Shown here: in pieces, positions 1 to 15,529 of the stretch
Layout: each line of letters starts with the position of its first letter
Position numbering within the stretch: position 1 is the first letter of the stretch
Assembly: GCA_037179515.1 (NCBI GenBank)
Contig: JAXCGZ010022678.1
Location: 145,787 to 209,786, forward strand
Source of the DNA: Halocaridina rubra
Lineage: Eukaryota > Arthropoda > Malacostraca > Decapoda > Atyidae
Length of the DNA stretch: 64,000 nucleotides
Reading direction: 5' to 3'
The notes under the pieces: model-generated
Databases searched by the model: none
The model's input: only the letters and a program-made list of their open reading frames with translations
Told to the model about the DNA's origin: nothing
Made by a program: the position numbers and the translations under genes

Positions 1-629
1 CATAGCAAGCTCTCTTCTGATAAGCAGTTACAGTATACTGTACAGGTACTATTTACAGTTTTGTACTATACAGTAACACAGTACAGGTATTGAAGTGTAA
101 TATAGTAGATATTTTTATGTATGTATCATGTAAAATGAACAGCACCTGTATATTATGTTAATTTTAAAGTTTAGGAATAGTATTAAGATTAGTTTTAGTA
201 TTTTTCTAAGTACTATTAGGAACACAAGGTCCCCATTATAAAAAAAAAAAAAATTAAAGGGAACCAAGGTTCGAATATAAGCGAGTTCCGACTTCACTTA
301 TTTTTTACGTAAGTCACCTGTCAGGAACAGAATCCTGACATTATATGAGGACCCCCTGTATATATATACACTCATCTCTCGAAATAACGTGAGGATAAGT
401 TCTCAAAAGGCTTGTGTAATATAAATTATGTGTAAATTAAATAGTCTATTTCCATAAGGAATAATGTTAATATACTTATATACGTTCCACAAGTGTGTAT
501 AAACACACTATAACAAACAAAAAAAGCTAAGTAAAACACATTTTACATACCAAGCTAATATACTTAAGCTAAATATTAAAAAGTACAGTATTAAAGATAT
601 ACAGATAAAAAAAAATTTACTCACTCTAT
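1..629. other. AT-rich stretch without a recognised gene
   Basis: I see no coding or repeat structure I can name. On the minus strand a CAG at about 17-19 is followed by codons for Lys-Arg, which resembles the start of the alternative exons found elsewhere in this window, but the sequence runs off the left edge after about five codons and the upstream pyrimidine tract is weak. Confidence 0.5.
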
Positions 630-1031
630 ATATAGTGGACATCAGGTGTGTGGTGGTGGTGATCAGAGTGTTAAGCCATGACTACTTTCTGACTGGAATT
701 TTCACCCTTATTGCAGTAACTTTTTCACATAAGTACTTGTTATACTTGTACAACAACGATTTATGACTATCTCTCTCTCTCTATTTATTCAATTTATTCA
801 TTTATTATTGATCTATTTATTTAAAACTCTATGTATAGTGGACACCAGGTGTGTGGTGGCGGTGATCACAGTGCCAAGCCATAGCGACTCTTTGACTAGG
901 ATTTTCACCCTTTCGGGAGTGACTTTTCCATATAAGTCCTTGTTGTACCAGTGTAACAATGATTTAAGACTCTTTCTCTCTCTCTCTCTCTTTATTAAAT
1001 TTATTTATTTATTATTTATCTATCTATCTAT

Positions 1032-1034
<3 letters not shown>
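630..1034 (+). repeat. Two diverged tandem copies of a ~200-bp repeat
   Basis: Two adjacent segments (about 630-827 and 831-1034) share the same order of blocks: GTGGACACCAGGTGTGTGGT, a GATCAC/GATCAG block, TTTTCACCCTT, TACAACAA-like, a CTCTCT tract, then TTTATTTATT-rich sequence. They differ at many positions, so the duplication is old. No family is recognised and the open frame across it looks accidental. Confidence 0.75.

Positions 1035-1123
<89 letters not shown>
1035..1123. repeat. (TA)n microsatellite
   Basis: About 88 bp of uninterrupted TA dinucleotides. It abuts the left terminal repeat of a Tigger-type element at 1124. Confidence 0.98.
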
Positions 1124-1128
<5 letters not shown>

Positions 1129-1955
1129 TTCCCCCCCGTATCGCGTTCTCACTGTATCGCATTTTTTGGGGGGATAAATTATTATTTTATTTTATGGGCA
1201 TATGCAAAAATATTAAAATATTGAAAAATTTTTTTTTCAGTATTTTCATTTTTTTATTGAAAATGTAAATTTACGTTGCTTGCTGTTATTTATAATGTAA
1301 AGGGTGTTTTTTTAACAGTGCAGGAAGGGTTTATACAGTACGGAAACGTAAAAATAATTGTAAAATACCTATGTACATGAGTATGTCATGTAATTACCAC
1401 TTCATTCACCGTAATTTTATCTATCACTTTCATATAAATTTACGTTGCATGCTGTTATTTATGAAGTAAAGGGTGGTTTTTTAACAGTACAGTGAGGGTT
1501 TATACAGTGTAAACGTAAAAATAATTGTAAAATACCCATGTACATGAGTATCTCATGTAATTACCACTTCATTCACCGTAATTTTATCTACCACTTTCAT
1601 GTAAATTTACGTTGCTTGCTGTTATTTATAATGTAAAGGGTGTTTATTTAACAGTGCAGGGAGGGTTTATACAGTACGTAAACGTAAAAATAATTGTAAA
1701 ATACCTATGTACATGAGTATGTCATGTAATTACCACTTCATTCACCGAAATTTTATCTACCACTTTCATGTAAATTTACATTGCTTGCTGTTATTTATAA
1801 TGTAAAGGGTGTTTTTTTTAACAGTGCAGGGAGGGTTTATACAGTACGTAAACATAAAAATAATTGTAAAATACCTATGTACATGAGTATGTCATGAAAT
1901 TACCACTTCATTCACCGTAATTTTATCTATCACTTTCTTATAAATTTACGTTGCA
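1124..1955 (+). mobile_element. Tigger family 1 fragment, right end missing
   Basis: Begins with CAATGTTCCCCCCCGTATCG, matching the terminal inverted repeat (TIR, CAGTGTTCCC..ATCGCG) of the elements at 32 and 37 kb. After the AT-rich subterminal part come about four tandem copies (period ~168 bp) of the subterminal unit TTTACGTTGCTTGCTGTTAT..AGGGAGGGTTTATACAG..GTCATGTAATTACCAC. The right TIR (TTCGCGG..GATAAACGAGGG) is absent. No transposase coding sequence remains. Confidence 0.85.
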
Positions 1956-2244
1956 TAAGAAAAATATGACACACGAAGAGGTCTGCCAAAGGGTATTCTC
2001 TCCAAGTATTTTCATTATTAGTGATGTATTCTTACTTCAACATTATAACACATTTATTTCCAGAATTACTTCTTTGGAATATAAACAACATAAACCTGTT
2101 ACTTATGCATTTTAGTATAACACAACGACCACCAGCACTATTCCTGGGTACTTCACAAATAGCAAAATCAGATGTGGTGACCCCGTATCGACGAGTTTGT
2201 TGGTCAAAGTCATCAAAATCTGAATATTTTGCGTGACTCCTCAT
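1956..2244. other. No gene seen
   Basis: Mixed sequence between a Tigger fragment and a LINE relic. Overlapping short open frames occur on both strands and neither resembles a known family. Confidence 0.4.
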
Positions 2245-3200
2245 GAGTCTACTGGGAAGTACACAAAGAGGACACTGACAATACTGTACAAGGCTTCTAT
2301 CAGTAATTAAAGAACATATGGAGCTATGGTGTATGGTTCTGCAAGCAAAGCTGTATTAGATATATTAGAAATTATTCAAAATGCTGCATTGCAGGTGATA
2401 TCAGGAGCACTCTATAGTACACCAATTCTCTCTTGCAAAGTGAACGTACCATTTCTTCTATCAAGGGCTACACCGATACTTTTATAGGCTTTGTATACCT
2501 CTATGTCAAATCCCATCTGAACAATAGTTTTGGCAGATGAGGAAAGGGTCTGCATACTGTCTTGGCAGCTAAATTCCAGGAAAGGTCAAGCACTCTCGAA
2601 AGCAGAAGGGATATGCCTTTGTTTGAGCCTTCCTCTGTTCCATTTTGAACCTTTATTTTCTTCTCCTCAATGCCCCATTGGGACTGTCTTCAGTGCAGAA
2701 TAAATGTAAATCTTATAATTCACGTTAAAAATGCTCTTCCCTCAGACACACTTTGTGGTCTCTTCATAACAAGAATGCATCAGAGATTTCTAAAGTCCAT
2801 TCAAATATATACTGATGGTACATATCCATTTCTGCCAATATATCCTTAGTGAGGTCAGTGTTTGTTGTCCATTCTTTAAAATATCATGCCGTAAGGGGGC
2901 TTGTGAATTATTACTCACTATTAACGGCAAAATCATTAGCAATCTGAAAAGGTTTACAGCAGGTCTATACATATTGTTCAGCTTCATTGATTGTCCTTTG
3001 TGTTAATTCTATAGTAGCCTTGAAATCACTCTGCTTTTCAAAGCAAAAAAAAAATGACTTCCTCATACATAACTGTTTACAGCCATTAGGCTATCTTTGA
3101 TAAGGTGGTTGTAGCACTGCATGACAGTGAAGCTCTGCCATTGCAGTATCTCTGGAAATGAGGCAGCAGATTAGATGGTTGTCTCTTTCCTCAGTCTTGC
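2245..3200 (+). pseudogene. Decayed LINE: end of reverse transcriptase and RNase H
   Basis: In shifting plus-strand frames one reads pieces typical of the C-terminal part of jockey/R1-type reverse transcriptases: a YKASISN.RTYGAMVYGSA-like stretch, LDILEIIQNAAL.VISGA, then peptides resembling the RNase H domain (a YTDGT motif near 2805, and FTAGLYILFSFIDC near 2955). Stops and frameshifts are everywhere, so it is an old copy without function. The assignment rests on order and spacing of short motifs, not on one long frame, and the exact limits are unclear. Orientation is opposite to the host exon at 5.3 kb. Confidence 0.5.
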
Positions 3201-5314
3201 TACTCAGCCTAGCATTATATGGTATATTGTAAGTCCCGAAACACAGGTTTTTATCATCTCTCGTCATAGTGGCATGCTGACGGTAATCAAGTATTCTTAG
3301 GCAGCCACAAAATTGAGTGCCATTGGTGGCAAAGGGTTGAGCTCCAAAATCAGTTTAGAAGTCCCCATGGCATGTCTATGTCTGGGATACTGTTGCTTGC
3401 AAGCTCATATGCATCATTGATGCCTTGTGCCAGATACAAACAGTAATTACTGTAATATTCCAGACACATTTGAGTACTTTTTATGCAACTGTTATAATTA
3501 TGACGGTGTTCAGTACTTTCTCCACAAAACCTTGCTCTCCAAAGGAATTCGTGATTTTTCCTTATCGTTACTATTGGGTGGCTGCCAAAAAGATCTACAA
3601 ATGCAATATACATGGTTTCTTATCCATGATTAGCATATTCAGTATTGCTTCCTTACTATGTTACTTTTCTTTGAACAGTTAAGGCATTACCTATGAGGTG
3701 AGCAAGCTCCATGTCATACACACAATGAAATACGAAAAGGAAGATTAAATTTTATACTCAATATACACACTAAATCAGTAAATGTATTAAATGCCTAAGT
3801 AATACATATTCATCAATCTATCTGACATAAGAAGAGGTTAATCATATTTAAATAAATGGAAAGAACTCCCTCAATATCAGAATCTATGTCACATGACTCA
3901 TTACACCATGCCAGAAAGAGACTGAATGAGTTAGCTGGCTTGATGACAGGCAGAGGAGGAAGGGGCGTATTTTTTTCTTAGCTCTCTATGACCAAAGGCA
4001 TAGTCTCCAATGTCAAAAGAGCTTGTAATATGGATCACCAACGTGTACGTGTGGCTGGAACTATGTACCCTCTTTACTTTGAAAGGAAATCGATTCTGAA
4101 TTGGCTATGGCTATATCAGATAGGCTTGATGGGATTAATGATACAAAATTTTCTTTACTGAGTCCTAATAAAAAAACTCATAAAATAACTGAAACCTGCA
4201 CTGACAAAGCGCAATTATATTAAATTTCAATACCTGTAGTATTACTCCATCTGAAAGTGATTAATAATATTAATCGTCAGTGACTGTCTTGAAACTTACT
4301 CTGAAAAAGCATATCAAATAAAATTTCATAATCTATATTGACAATTTGTCTGAAAGTGCCTACTACTGTTAAATTTCATACTCTGTACTGACACTTTATC
4401 CTGATTTAAAACTTATTTTGTAAAAATATATTAAATTTTTTTATATAAAGTAGTGCTCTTTACACACGAAAAGAAGAATAACCTGACGTTACAAACATCC
4501 AAGTATTCTACCACTACAAATGGTAGTTTGTTGGCCTAATAAATATTGCATATTAGCTGTGAGCGCAACATTTAGAACATAAATGCATGGCAGTTTCACA
4601 CTTCCTGTTCATACTAACCAAAGGCATTCCAGTGGTGAGGAGGGGTGTGAGGGACTGGTTAAAGTATAGAGAAAAAAGCTCAGATTCATGCTAAAAATAG
4701 TGATATGGATAAAATAGGACCACACCCACACTTTGCGGAAAAGATGTCACAAGCAGTTTTGCACAGAAATGAAAGAGAATAATAACTTCAACACTGTGAA
4801 TAATAATCGAGCCAGTGGTAAAAATATAAGTATAAATGATGATATTTCATCCAGTCATATAGGGACATATATAAAAATCTCATAGAATTCATGAATCAAA
4901 ACAGCCTTTAATAGGGTATACCTTTTGGGGTTTCCATACATTCTTAGAGAGACTTGCATAAGCGGAGAAGTTACGAAAACACTAAATATGTTAAAAAAGG
5001 TTTTGTATTTCCTTTGAAGTTACTAATGACAATATAAAAATTAAAAGAGAGAAGTATAAGTACGATGATGTTCTCATAGGATTAAATAATACAATACCCT
5101 TTTGGTGCTTGAAGGTCATAATCTGAAAAGAACTAGAAAAAAGAAACCTTCCACATGCTGGATGGATTGATGGATACTGCAGGGGTAGTTTGCAATACCT
5201 AAATGTGTTTAGATTCCATTCCCTGCAGAGAGGATAAAGACATACTCACTGGAGACTTGTTACCAGTAGAGGGTAGTAGAGTTATTAATTTAATTACAAC
5301 GAAGTAGTAGAAGG
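3201..5314. other. AT-rich stretch, possibly 3' UTR or 3' flank of the syntaxin-like gene
   Basis: No repeat family or coding frame is recognised apart from weak ORFs. It lies directly downstream (minus strand) of the last-exon stop at 5315, so part is probably 3' untranslated sequence. A loosely repeated block (GACA/CTGAAAGTG..TTAAATTTCATA) occurs about three times between 4190 and 4440. Confidence 0.4.
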
Positions 5315-5398
5315 TTAGATAAGTCCGAGGTAGGAGGCGCCGCTCAGACTCAGGACAACACACAGAACCGACACACAGACCATGATCATAATCTTCTT
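5315..5398 (-). CDS. Syx1A: Alternative last coding exon C of a syntaxin-1A-like gene (membrane anchor)
   Basis: Minus-strand exon of 27 codons plus TAA. It is preceded by a pyrimidine-rich tract and a CTGCAG splice acceptor (AG at 5399-5400) and begins in phase 0 with KKIMIMVCV, continues with one hydrophobic span of about 20 residues, and ends GASYLGLI. Plasma-membrane syntaxins end in just this way: a basic juxtamembrane KK, then IMI and a single C-terminal transmembrane helix that anchors the SNARE, which drives vesicle fusion with the plasma membrane. It has no start codon and is too short to appear as an ORF. Two more exons of the same build lie at 18.2 and 63.6 kb, so this is probably one of several mutually exclusive last exons. 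The SNARE-domain exons are outside the window. Syntaxin identity is inferred from a short motif; another tail-anchored SNARE is possible. Confidence 0.65.
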   Translation of the reverse strand, partial: KKIMIMVCVSVLCVVLSLSGASYLGLI

Positions 5399-5425
5399 CT
5401 GCAGGTGCATGAGGGAGGGGTGGGG

Positions 5426-8400
5426 GGGCAAAAGTTGTATTAGTATGAGAGGAATTTAGGTCCCAGTGTCCCAGACTGGTTTTTCAAATCTTTCCTTGAG
5501 CTACACAAAGTGTTTAGAAAATTATGTAGTATTATTTGAAGATGTACAACTTCAAGACTGTATTTCTTAAAACATATAAATAAGACACTATTTCTGAGCA
5601 AGAAGAAAGAGATTTCTAAACACCTGGTGACTAAGGAACTTGAGTGAATTATCTTCTTAGTGAAATAATTGGAATGTTTCCTTATCTTTAATCTTAAAAG
5701 TATATAACAGCACCAAGGGAATAATATTCTAAAGCATCTACCATAACTTGCATTTCTTTGATTACGAAATTAAGACCTATTAATATTCATATTGATATAC
5801 AGTCTATAAAGGCATTGTAGAATATTTACTGAATTTCACAATAAATTATAAGTTCATGCTGGGGTGACATACATGATGAACATGCATTAAAGAGAAAGGA
5901 ATAAACGAAAAAGGTATGACAATACAGTCAAATACCACTTCATCAATTAATATATTGGTAATACCCTCACATCTGGAGTTGTAATTTTTTATAAACTAAG
6001 TTAAGCTGATTAAAATAAAGAATAGACCATAAATTATGCAACATTACCCACCATGTTAAAAATATGAAAAAAAGTTATAGATAACAGAATTTTGTAGTTC
6101 AGATTGTAACTTGTCAACATACATTAAAATAGCATTCAAGTAAACATAAATATACAATTAAAAACTTATGATTACTATACTTAGTGGAGCCTTGCTCTTA
6201 TTATCTTTAAAATCTACTATTAAAGAAGATGCAAAAGAGGTCAGATTATGGAATTTACATAAGAGTTAAATTTTTATTCATACCTTAACAGTCCACTTAT
6301 AACATACTTACAAGGGTACAATGTGAAAGCAAAAAGAGCAATGCTCATAAAGTGATTTCAGAGTTAATTATTAAGGATAATTTAAATTTTACTTAAGTAA
6401 ACTGCCTACTTTTGAGCCAATAAAGGTTACAATTTAGCATTAATATATTATTGAATTATAAGTAATTGGAAATATTTATATCAAAGTGTTATATACTGTA
6501 CCTATCCTAAATAAAAAAAAGGCATGCCAAAGAGTACATCAGGTACACACTTCATTATGCTCACAGAAAAATATCGAGAAAATGCATAGGTAAGGTTATG
6601 AAAAGGCTGATAAAACTAGATCTCTCTTAATAATTATTATAATTTTCACCAATAATTTAACTTACACTGGCCACTTACCTCAGTGCAAACCAGATAAATA
6701 AGGAATTACCATTGATGTCGACGGGTAAAAAGCATCTTGGTGAACAAGTTTTCAGTTTGGATCACTTCTAGAAGTATGTAAGGAAATTGCACTATCTAGA
6801 GCAACTGCATCCCTTTACATGCCACACCATTCTCGGTTTCCTTAACACAATCTTCATTAAACAGTTCATTCCACTGGATTGTATTCTCTAATACTGGATA
6901 ATTTGAAGACCATTACAAAACATTTACTAGATCTAAAAACAACATATTAATGCAGGCATTAACAGCAACATTCAGGAGTTTGAATTTATAAAAATGAAAT
7001 TTCAAGATGTTTTTCTCGGAAGGGATAATGCAGCTACTTAATGAAAAAAGTGAAAGAATATATACAAGAACTATGAAGGTGATAATATGATATAATACAA
7101 CAGGCTATCAATGTCATGTAATGTACACCATATGACGTATAAATGACAGTATCTCAATAGTAATAAAATCATTCCAAAACAAAAAATAAGGGAGCCAATT
7201 ATACGAATTAATTGAAAAACTGCTAACTTTCAATTATGACATCTAATGTACGTCAAACAAAAGTTGGAAATCACTGACAGTTACATGTTCTTGTCAATAT
7301 TCATAAAGATTGTAACATAAAGATATTACTTATTAACTTTGTACAAGACATATATATGACAACCTTATATCAGTCATTACAATGATATAACAAATTACGT
7401 CATAAAAATCCATTAATATAAAAATTAAGAAATATAGTAGTTTTAAAAAAGGAAAAGATAAATTTGGCTCAAAACAGTTATAAACTATAAAATTACTTTC
7501 TAATTAACATAATATTTTTATTCTATAGAATACTTATACTATCAATAAAACTGTCTTTACATTTTCCCTCCAAAATTCTTCTGTGATATAATACCCCCGC
7601 AAAAGAGAAAAAAAAAAACCTAAATGAAATATTTCTGAAAGTAGGAACACCAACAAGTTTAAACATTTAAAACAGGCACATACACAAGAGATACACGCAC
7701 ATGCAACTACAAATACATACGTAACAGAAAAAGTGTAACACAGCAATATGTATAGAATATAGCTGATATACAGTGACACCGAAAATGAAAATAACAGCAT
7801 GCTTCATTGACAGTAAAATTTTATTCTGCAAATTTTGACACATTTCTCTCATTACATTAAATATTATGTACAATATATAAAAATCTAGTTGCTTAATCTT
7901 TATTTTAATATTAAGGCTCATGTAGAAAATCTTGCATGATACAGTAAAAAATACAAAAAAATACATATATGTAAGACAAAATAACATACTTTTCATTCAT
8001 TGGACCTGTTGTTGCAGACCTTTGCTAATTATTAACTAATAACACAAAATAAAATATAGAACAGAAATATATAGGAATCAATTGGGCAGAGAAAATAGTA
8101 AGTGAAATTTAGATGTAATTATGATATAAAGAGAAGAGATTACATGTATATATAGTTACAAAGTATCCCTAATCTTGTGGGGAAAAAATGTTGTGTCTAT
8201 GTATACATTATATTATACATTCTAATGCTCATTTAGTTACACGGTAATATTAATGAAATTTTGATCAATATAGGCAAGGTTTTAATTATTCATCAACGCC
8301 TTTAAATTTTTTTATCATAAACTTTTTGTAATTCACATCAGAATAGGTAACAAGCAGTTTAATAAGTCATTTATATTGATATAATTTTAGAATTTCCAAC

Positions 8401-8916
8401 ATCTTTTCATACATGCCATTAAGACAAAAATAACCCAGTCTTTGTACTTATATCAGTATAATTCTGTACTGCAAAACTGTTTGTATACAATGACGTAATA
8501 AAAAGGTACTTATGCATATATGAAAAATTATGAAAAGGTGATAAAACTGTAACTTAATAAAATTTATAAAATACAGCCAAAAGTATAAATTTCCCCCCCC
8601 CAAAAAAAAAACCTACAGTACATAACTCTGATTCAACTAAATAAGTGTGAGTAACTCTTGCTGAGCACTTAAAGTAACGTAATTTTTGCCTGCATGGTGA
8701 ACCATAGGATACCTACAAGCATAGTTGTGTATGCCAAAGGTCTGTAAATGGAAAGATATTACACAATTCATGATCCAAAGTATTTTCTCTACATATCTAT
8801 AAGGTAGCAAATAAGTTACAACAAAGTGATGGACACTGAAAATAGAAGCAAAGTACTTTATAATTCAAAACATCACCTGGACAAAAACACTAAGAATAAA
8901 CCCAACATAATATAAT

Positions 8917-8921
<5 letters not shown>
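5426..8921. other. Quiet AT-rich stretch, probably intron
   Basis: No transposon end, tandem array or convincing coding frame found over 3.5 kb. Two overlapping minus-strand ORFs (7534-7996) are low-complexity Cys/Phe/Tyr-rich and look accidental. If the three alternative exons belong to one minus-strand gene, this is intron between exons B and C. Confidence 0.5.
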
Positions 8922-9296
<375 letters not shown>

Positions 9297-9308
9297 TAAA
9301 CAAAGGGT

Positions 9309-9702
<394 letters not shown>

Positions 9703-9709
9703 GAAGGGT

Positions 9710-9891
<182 letters not shown>

Positions 9892-9898
9892 GAAGGGT

Positions 9899-10022
<124 letters not shown>

Positions 10023-10029
10023 GAAGGGT

Positions 10030-10168
<139 letters not shown>

Positions 10169-10175
10169 GAAGGGT

Positions 10176-10289
<114 letters not shown>

Positions 10290-10296
10290 GAAGGGT

Positions 10297-10370
<74 letters not shown>

Positions 10371-10616
10371 GTGACCCCAACCCACGAATGCCTGTTTCCA
10401 AGAACAAACCAACCCATGAACAAAATTTTGAAAAAAATTTGACCCCAAATCGCAAAAAAAATCCAACCAACGAACACGCGTGTCGGCCAGGCGACCACGT
10501 TTCCCTCTCGCCAGCTCTCAGTTTTGCACTGGTGCCCATGCTGTGTACTTCGTTCGTGATCTGTTCATAGTTCTTGCTTTAATTTCCATTGTTCTGCCTT
10601 TCAGACAGCCCTTATT

Positions 10617-11190
10617 TTGGCTCCTAAGAAAGTTAAAAGTGTTGGTGACAGTGGCGTCAAACACCCTAGACACATAACAGTAGTAATGAAGAAATAATTT
10701 CTAGGCATGAAAATGGTGTTTGTGTGTCTGATCTCGCCACACAGCATAACATGGCAAAATCAACTATCTGTACTATATTAAAGAGTAAAGAGAGCTATAA
10801 GGTGGTTGACATGGCTAAGGGAGTAAATATATTAACGAAGAAAAGACCACAGTTGATAGAAGAGGTAGAAAAATTATTGTTGCCATGGATAAATGAAAAA
10901 CAGATGGTTGGAGATAGTCTTAGCGAGGCCATAATATGCACTAAGGCTTTGCAAATCCACCAAGATTTAGTAGTTAACTCTTCGAGTTCTAGTGGAGCTA
11001 AAGTTGACGAATTTAAAGCCAACAGAAGCTGGCTTGAACACTTTTGTGAACGATCTGGAATTCATAGCTTCATTAGAGTTGGAGAGGCGACTAGTTCCGA
11101 CCAAAAGGCAGCAGATTCTTACGTGAATGAATTCGCTATATTTATCGAGAGTGAGGGCTATATCCCTCCTCCTCCACTACCATCCACATA
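10617..11190 (+). pseudogene. Tigger/CENP-B-type transposase, N-terminal half only
   Basis: DNA-binding half of a pogo/Tigger transposase. It reads from a degraded start (TTG where ATG is expected, at 10617) through APKKVKSVGDSG, breaks by a short deletion near 10695, and resumes in another frame with VSDLATQHNMAKSTICTIL, the psq-type helix-turn-helix, then the CENP-B-like HTH region (VNILTKKRPQLIEEVEKLL, WLEHFCERSGIHS, SSDQKAADSYVNEFAIFIE). The frame ends at GYIPPPPLPST, where the DDE catalytic domain should begin; proline-rich sequence that the sister element at 56.3 kb also carries follows at once. The catalytic part is therefore deleted. An ATG-started frame covers 10724-11290, its last part being translated SINE. 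Non-functional as a transposase; a DNA-binding-only product cannot be excluded. Confidence 0.85.
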
Positions 11191-11403
11191 TTTTTTTTTT
11201 TTTTTAATGATTGTGACACCAGGACGGGCCAAAAAAAAAGATAATAAAATAGCCCTCATCGGGCCTGGGCACGAAGAATACATAAAGTAAGCAGAAACAG
11301 AGATGGAGAGTGTAATGACTCGTCAGATGTGAAGGGATGATAAAAGATGTGTGATGAATATCCAAGAATACTCAGTGTAGCTGTAGGCATAGAAAAAGAA
11401 TGC
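11191..11403 (-). mobile_element. SINE copy, minus orientation, 5' part missing
   Basis: Starts (plus strand) with a T run and AATGATTGTGACACCAGGAC, then GCCCTCATCGGGCCTGGGCACGAAG and AATATCCAAGAATACTCAGT. The order matches the complete copies at 31550 and 54301. Flanks CCATCCACA and ATCATCCACA suggest a target duplication of about 7 bases. Confidence 0.88.
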
Positions 11404-11653
11404 CAGCAACAATCATCCACAAAGGTAAATACAGTACTGTACCAGGTTTTATTTTAGTAGAGTAGAATTCGTTTCTATTATTAATGTAATTTTCCTTTTA
11501 CAGATGAAATACATATAACCTGTACTATATTTCATGTTTATACTGACTAGAAAATTTTAAAATTGAATTTACATGCTTTTCAACGGGAAAAAAAATTCAA
11601 CCCACGAACAGGTTTTGGGAACGGATTAAATTTGTGGGTTTGGGTCACTAGTG

Positions 11654-13795
11654 TGTAATTACCTAATTGTGTTTACGGGAAAGAGCCCAAAGCTCGTATC
11701 TTCCCGTCTCCTCATCGGTTCCATTATGTACTTAGCGATACTTATCGTACCTGTCCTTAAAACTATGGATTGAGATAACATTAACTACCTCCTCGCTTAG
11801 CGAATTTCAATTATCAACTACTCTTACACTGAAAAAGTATTTCCTTACATCCTGCAAAGAAGTTTTCTTACGAAGTTTCAACTATGACATCTAGTTCTAG
11901 AGCCAGCCATATCAAAATATCGATCCCTATCCACTCTATCATAACCATGAAGGAATTTAAAGACTGTCACCATATCCCCCCTCAATCTTGTAGCTTCGAG
12001 TGATGGTAAGTCTAATTCCCTCAGCCTCTCATCATAACTGAGATTGCGTATTTCTGGCACCAGTTTCGTGGCAAGTCTTTGAACTTTTTCAAGCTTAGCT
12101 ATGTGCTTTTTCAAGTGCGGATTCCAAAAGGGGGCTGCATATTCGAGTTTTGGCCTCACATAGGTTACATAAATATTTCTGAACATTTCCTTGTCCATGT
12201 GCCTGAAGGCTACCCTTACATTTGATAAGAATGCATATGCTGCCCTTACTATGCCATTTATATGTATTTCTGGAGACAAATCTGCCAGTATGTTTACTTC
12301 TAGATCTCTCTTATTTTCTGTCTCTTGAAGTTGTACTCCAGCCACCGAGTAGTCAAGCTTGGGCCTTCTTGCACTTGTACCCATTCTCATTACCTTACAT
12401 TTTGAAGTATTGAATTTCATTAGCCACTTTTCTGACCACTCATGCAGACTATTTAGATCTTCCTGAAGTTCTCTACCATTGTTCTCGTTTCCTACTTTCT
12501 TCACAATCTTTGCATCATCTGCAAACATATTCATGAATGAATTTACAGACTCTGGTAGGTCATTTACATATACAAGGAACAAAAGTGGCCCTAAAACTGA
12601 ATCCTGTGGAACTCCACTACTAACTCTTCTCCATTCAGACACTGTCTTACTCTAACCCTCTGTTCCCTTCCTTCTAAGTAAGTTTTTATCCATTCCAAGA
12701 CATTTCCACCTATTCTAGCCATTGCTTGCAGCTTCCTAATAAGTCTCCCATGTGCATGTGGAACAGTGTCAAACGCTTTCTGGAAGTCTAGGAATATGCA
12801 ATCTGCCCAGTCCTCTCTTTCCTGTAAGATTTGGCTTACCTCATCATAAAATTCTAATAAGTTTGTTACTGTTGATTTACCTTCTCTGAAGCCATGTTGC
12901 TTCACTGACAAAAAGTTGAAGGATTCCAAGTGAAGAGAGATATGTTTCCTTAGTAGTTTCTCCATAACTTTGCAAACTATGCTGGTCAAGGAAACTGGTC
13001 TATATTTCAGAGCCGTATCCCTCCTTCCCTTTTTGAAGATAGGTATCACATTTGCTTGTTTCCAGCATCATGGAATCTCCCCTGACTCAGGTGACTTTTT
13101 AAATACGATATCCAGTGCCACTGATATTGAGTTTGCGCATTTTTTAAGTACATGAGGGGATATGTCATCAGGACCTGTAGCTTTATGAACATCTAAATCC
13201 ATCAGCGCTTTGCATACCTCTGTGGCTGTAAGGTTGATGTTCTCTAATACCGGCCCTTGAGCTTCTATCTGTGCAATCTGAGGGGGTGGGGTATTTTCTA
13301 CTGTAAATACTGACTGAAACTCCTTGTTCAAGTCTTTGCAGATCTCTTCATCCGTCTCAGTGATGCTTTCATCCTCTCTCTTTAGTCTTAAAACCTGTTC
13401 TTTTACCTTCAGTTTTCCTCTGATAAAGCTGTGGTAAAGCTTGGGATTTTCTTTAGCCTTCTTGGAGACGTCCTCTCATAGTTTCTCTCTGCCTCTCTTG
13501 TTTTACATAGGCAGTCATTTCTTGCTCTTTTGTAGGTTTGCCAGGCATTTATGTTTTTTCTCCTCCTGTACCTTTTCCAGCATTTGTCTCTCCACTCCTT
13601 AGCTCTTTTGCACTCATTATCGAACCATTTCTCTCTGGCATGAATTACACCTACTTTGGTGACAGGTATGCAGCAATCTACTATCTTCCCATATTTCTCA
13701 CAAAAGATGTCATACATTTCTTATACAGATTTGTTGTAATATAAGGTTCTCCAGTAAATAACTGCAAAAAGCTCATGCATTTTGATGTAATCTCC
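11654..13795 (-). pseudogene. CR1-like non-LTR retrotransposon, copy 1, 5' truncated
   Basis: Minus-strand reverse transcriptase region. Order along the element: linker rich in basic residues (EKWFDNECKRAKEWRDKCW, ~13620), SFKDMDVHKATGPDDISPHVLK (~13190), a MIPIFKKGRRDTALKYRPVSL block with CKVMEKLL (~13040), FREGKSTVTNLLEF, the DFQKAFDTVPH motif (~12780), SSGVPQDSVLGPLLFLVYVNDLP, then FADDAK, the YxDD-equivalent box (~12520), KFNTSKCKVMRMG, and the C-terminal WNPHLKKHIAKLEKVQR and DRDRYFDMAGSRTR. The 3' end is CCCGTAAACACAATTAGGTAATTAC. Three frames are needed (breaks near 12625, 13060 and 13360), so it is dead. The endonuclease domain is absent: truncation at the 5' side, as is usual for LINEs. 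It sits against Tigger family 2 on one side and a jockey-like LINE on the other. Confidence 0.9.

Positions 13796-15529
<1,734 letters not shown>

Larger units (their letters stand above)
10366..11653 (+). mobile_element. Tigger family 2 element, internally deleted, with a SINE inside
   Basis: Left end TAGTGGTGACCCCAACCCAC and right end GTGGGTTTGGGTCACTAGTG are inverted repeats, next to a TA array on the left. The element at 55967-56707 has the same ends and the same internal landmarks (GCTCCTAAGAAAGTTAAAA, ATCATCCACA, TACATGCTTTTCAAC), which confirms the family. It keeps the N-terminal half of a transposase but has lost the catalytic core, and a SINE lies at the place of the deletion. The right end touches the 3' end of a CR1-like LINE. 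Confidence 0.9.

Noticed and set aside
7561..7620. Pyrimidine tract and CACAG on the minus strand followed by AAGAAT
   Set aside because: The reading after the acceptor is polar and stops after about six codons, so it is not an anchor exon.
7534..7996. Overlapping minus-strand ORFs of 88 and 109 codons
   Set aside because: Cys/Phe/Tyr-rich low-complexity readings in AT-rich DNA with no known motif, and the two overlap in different frames.
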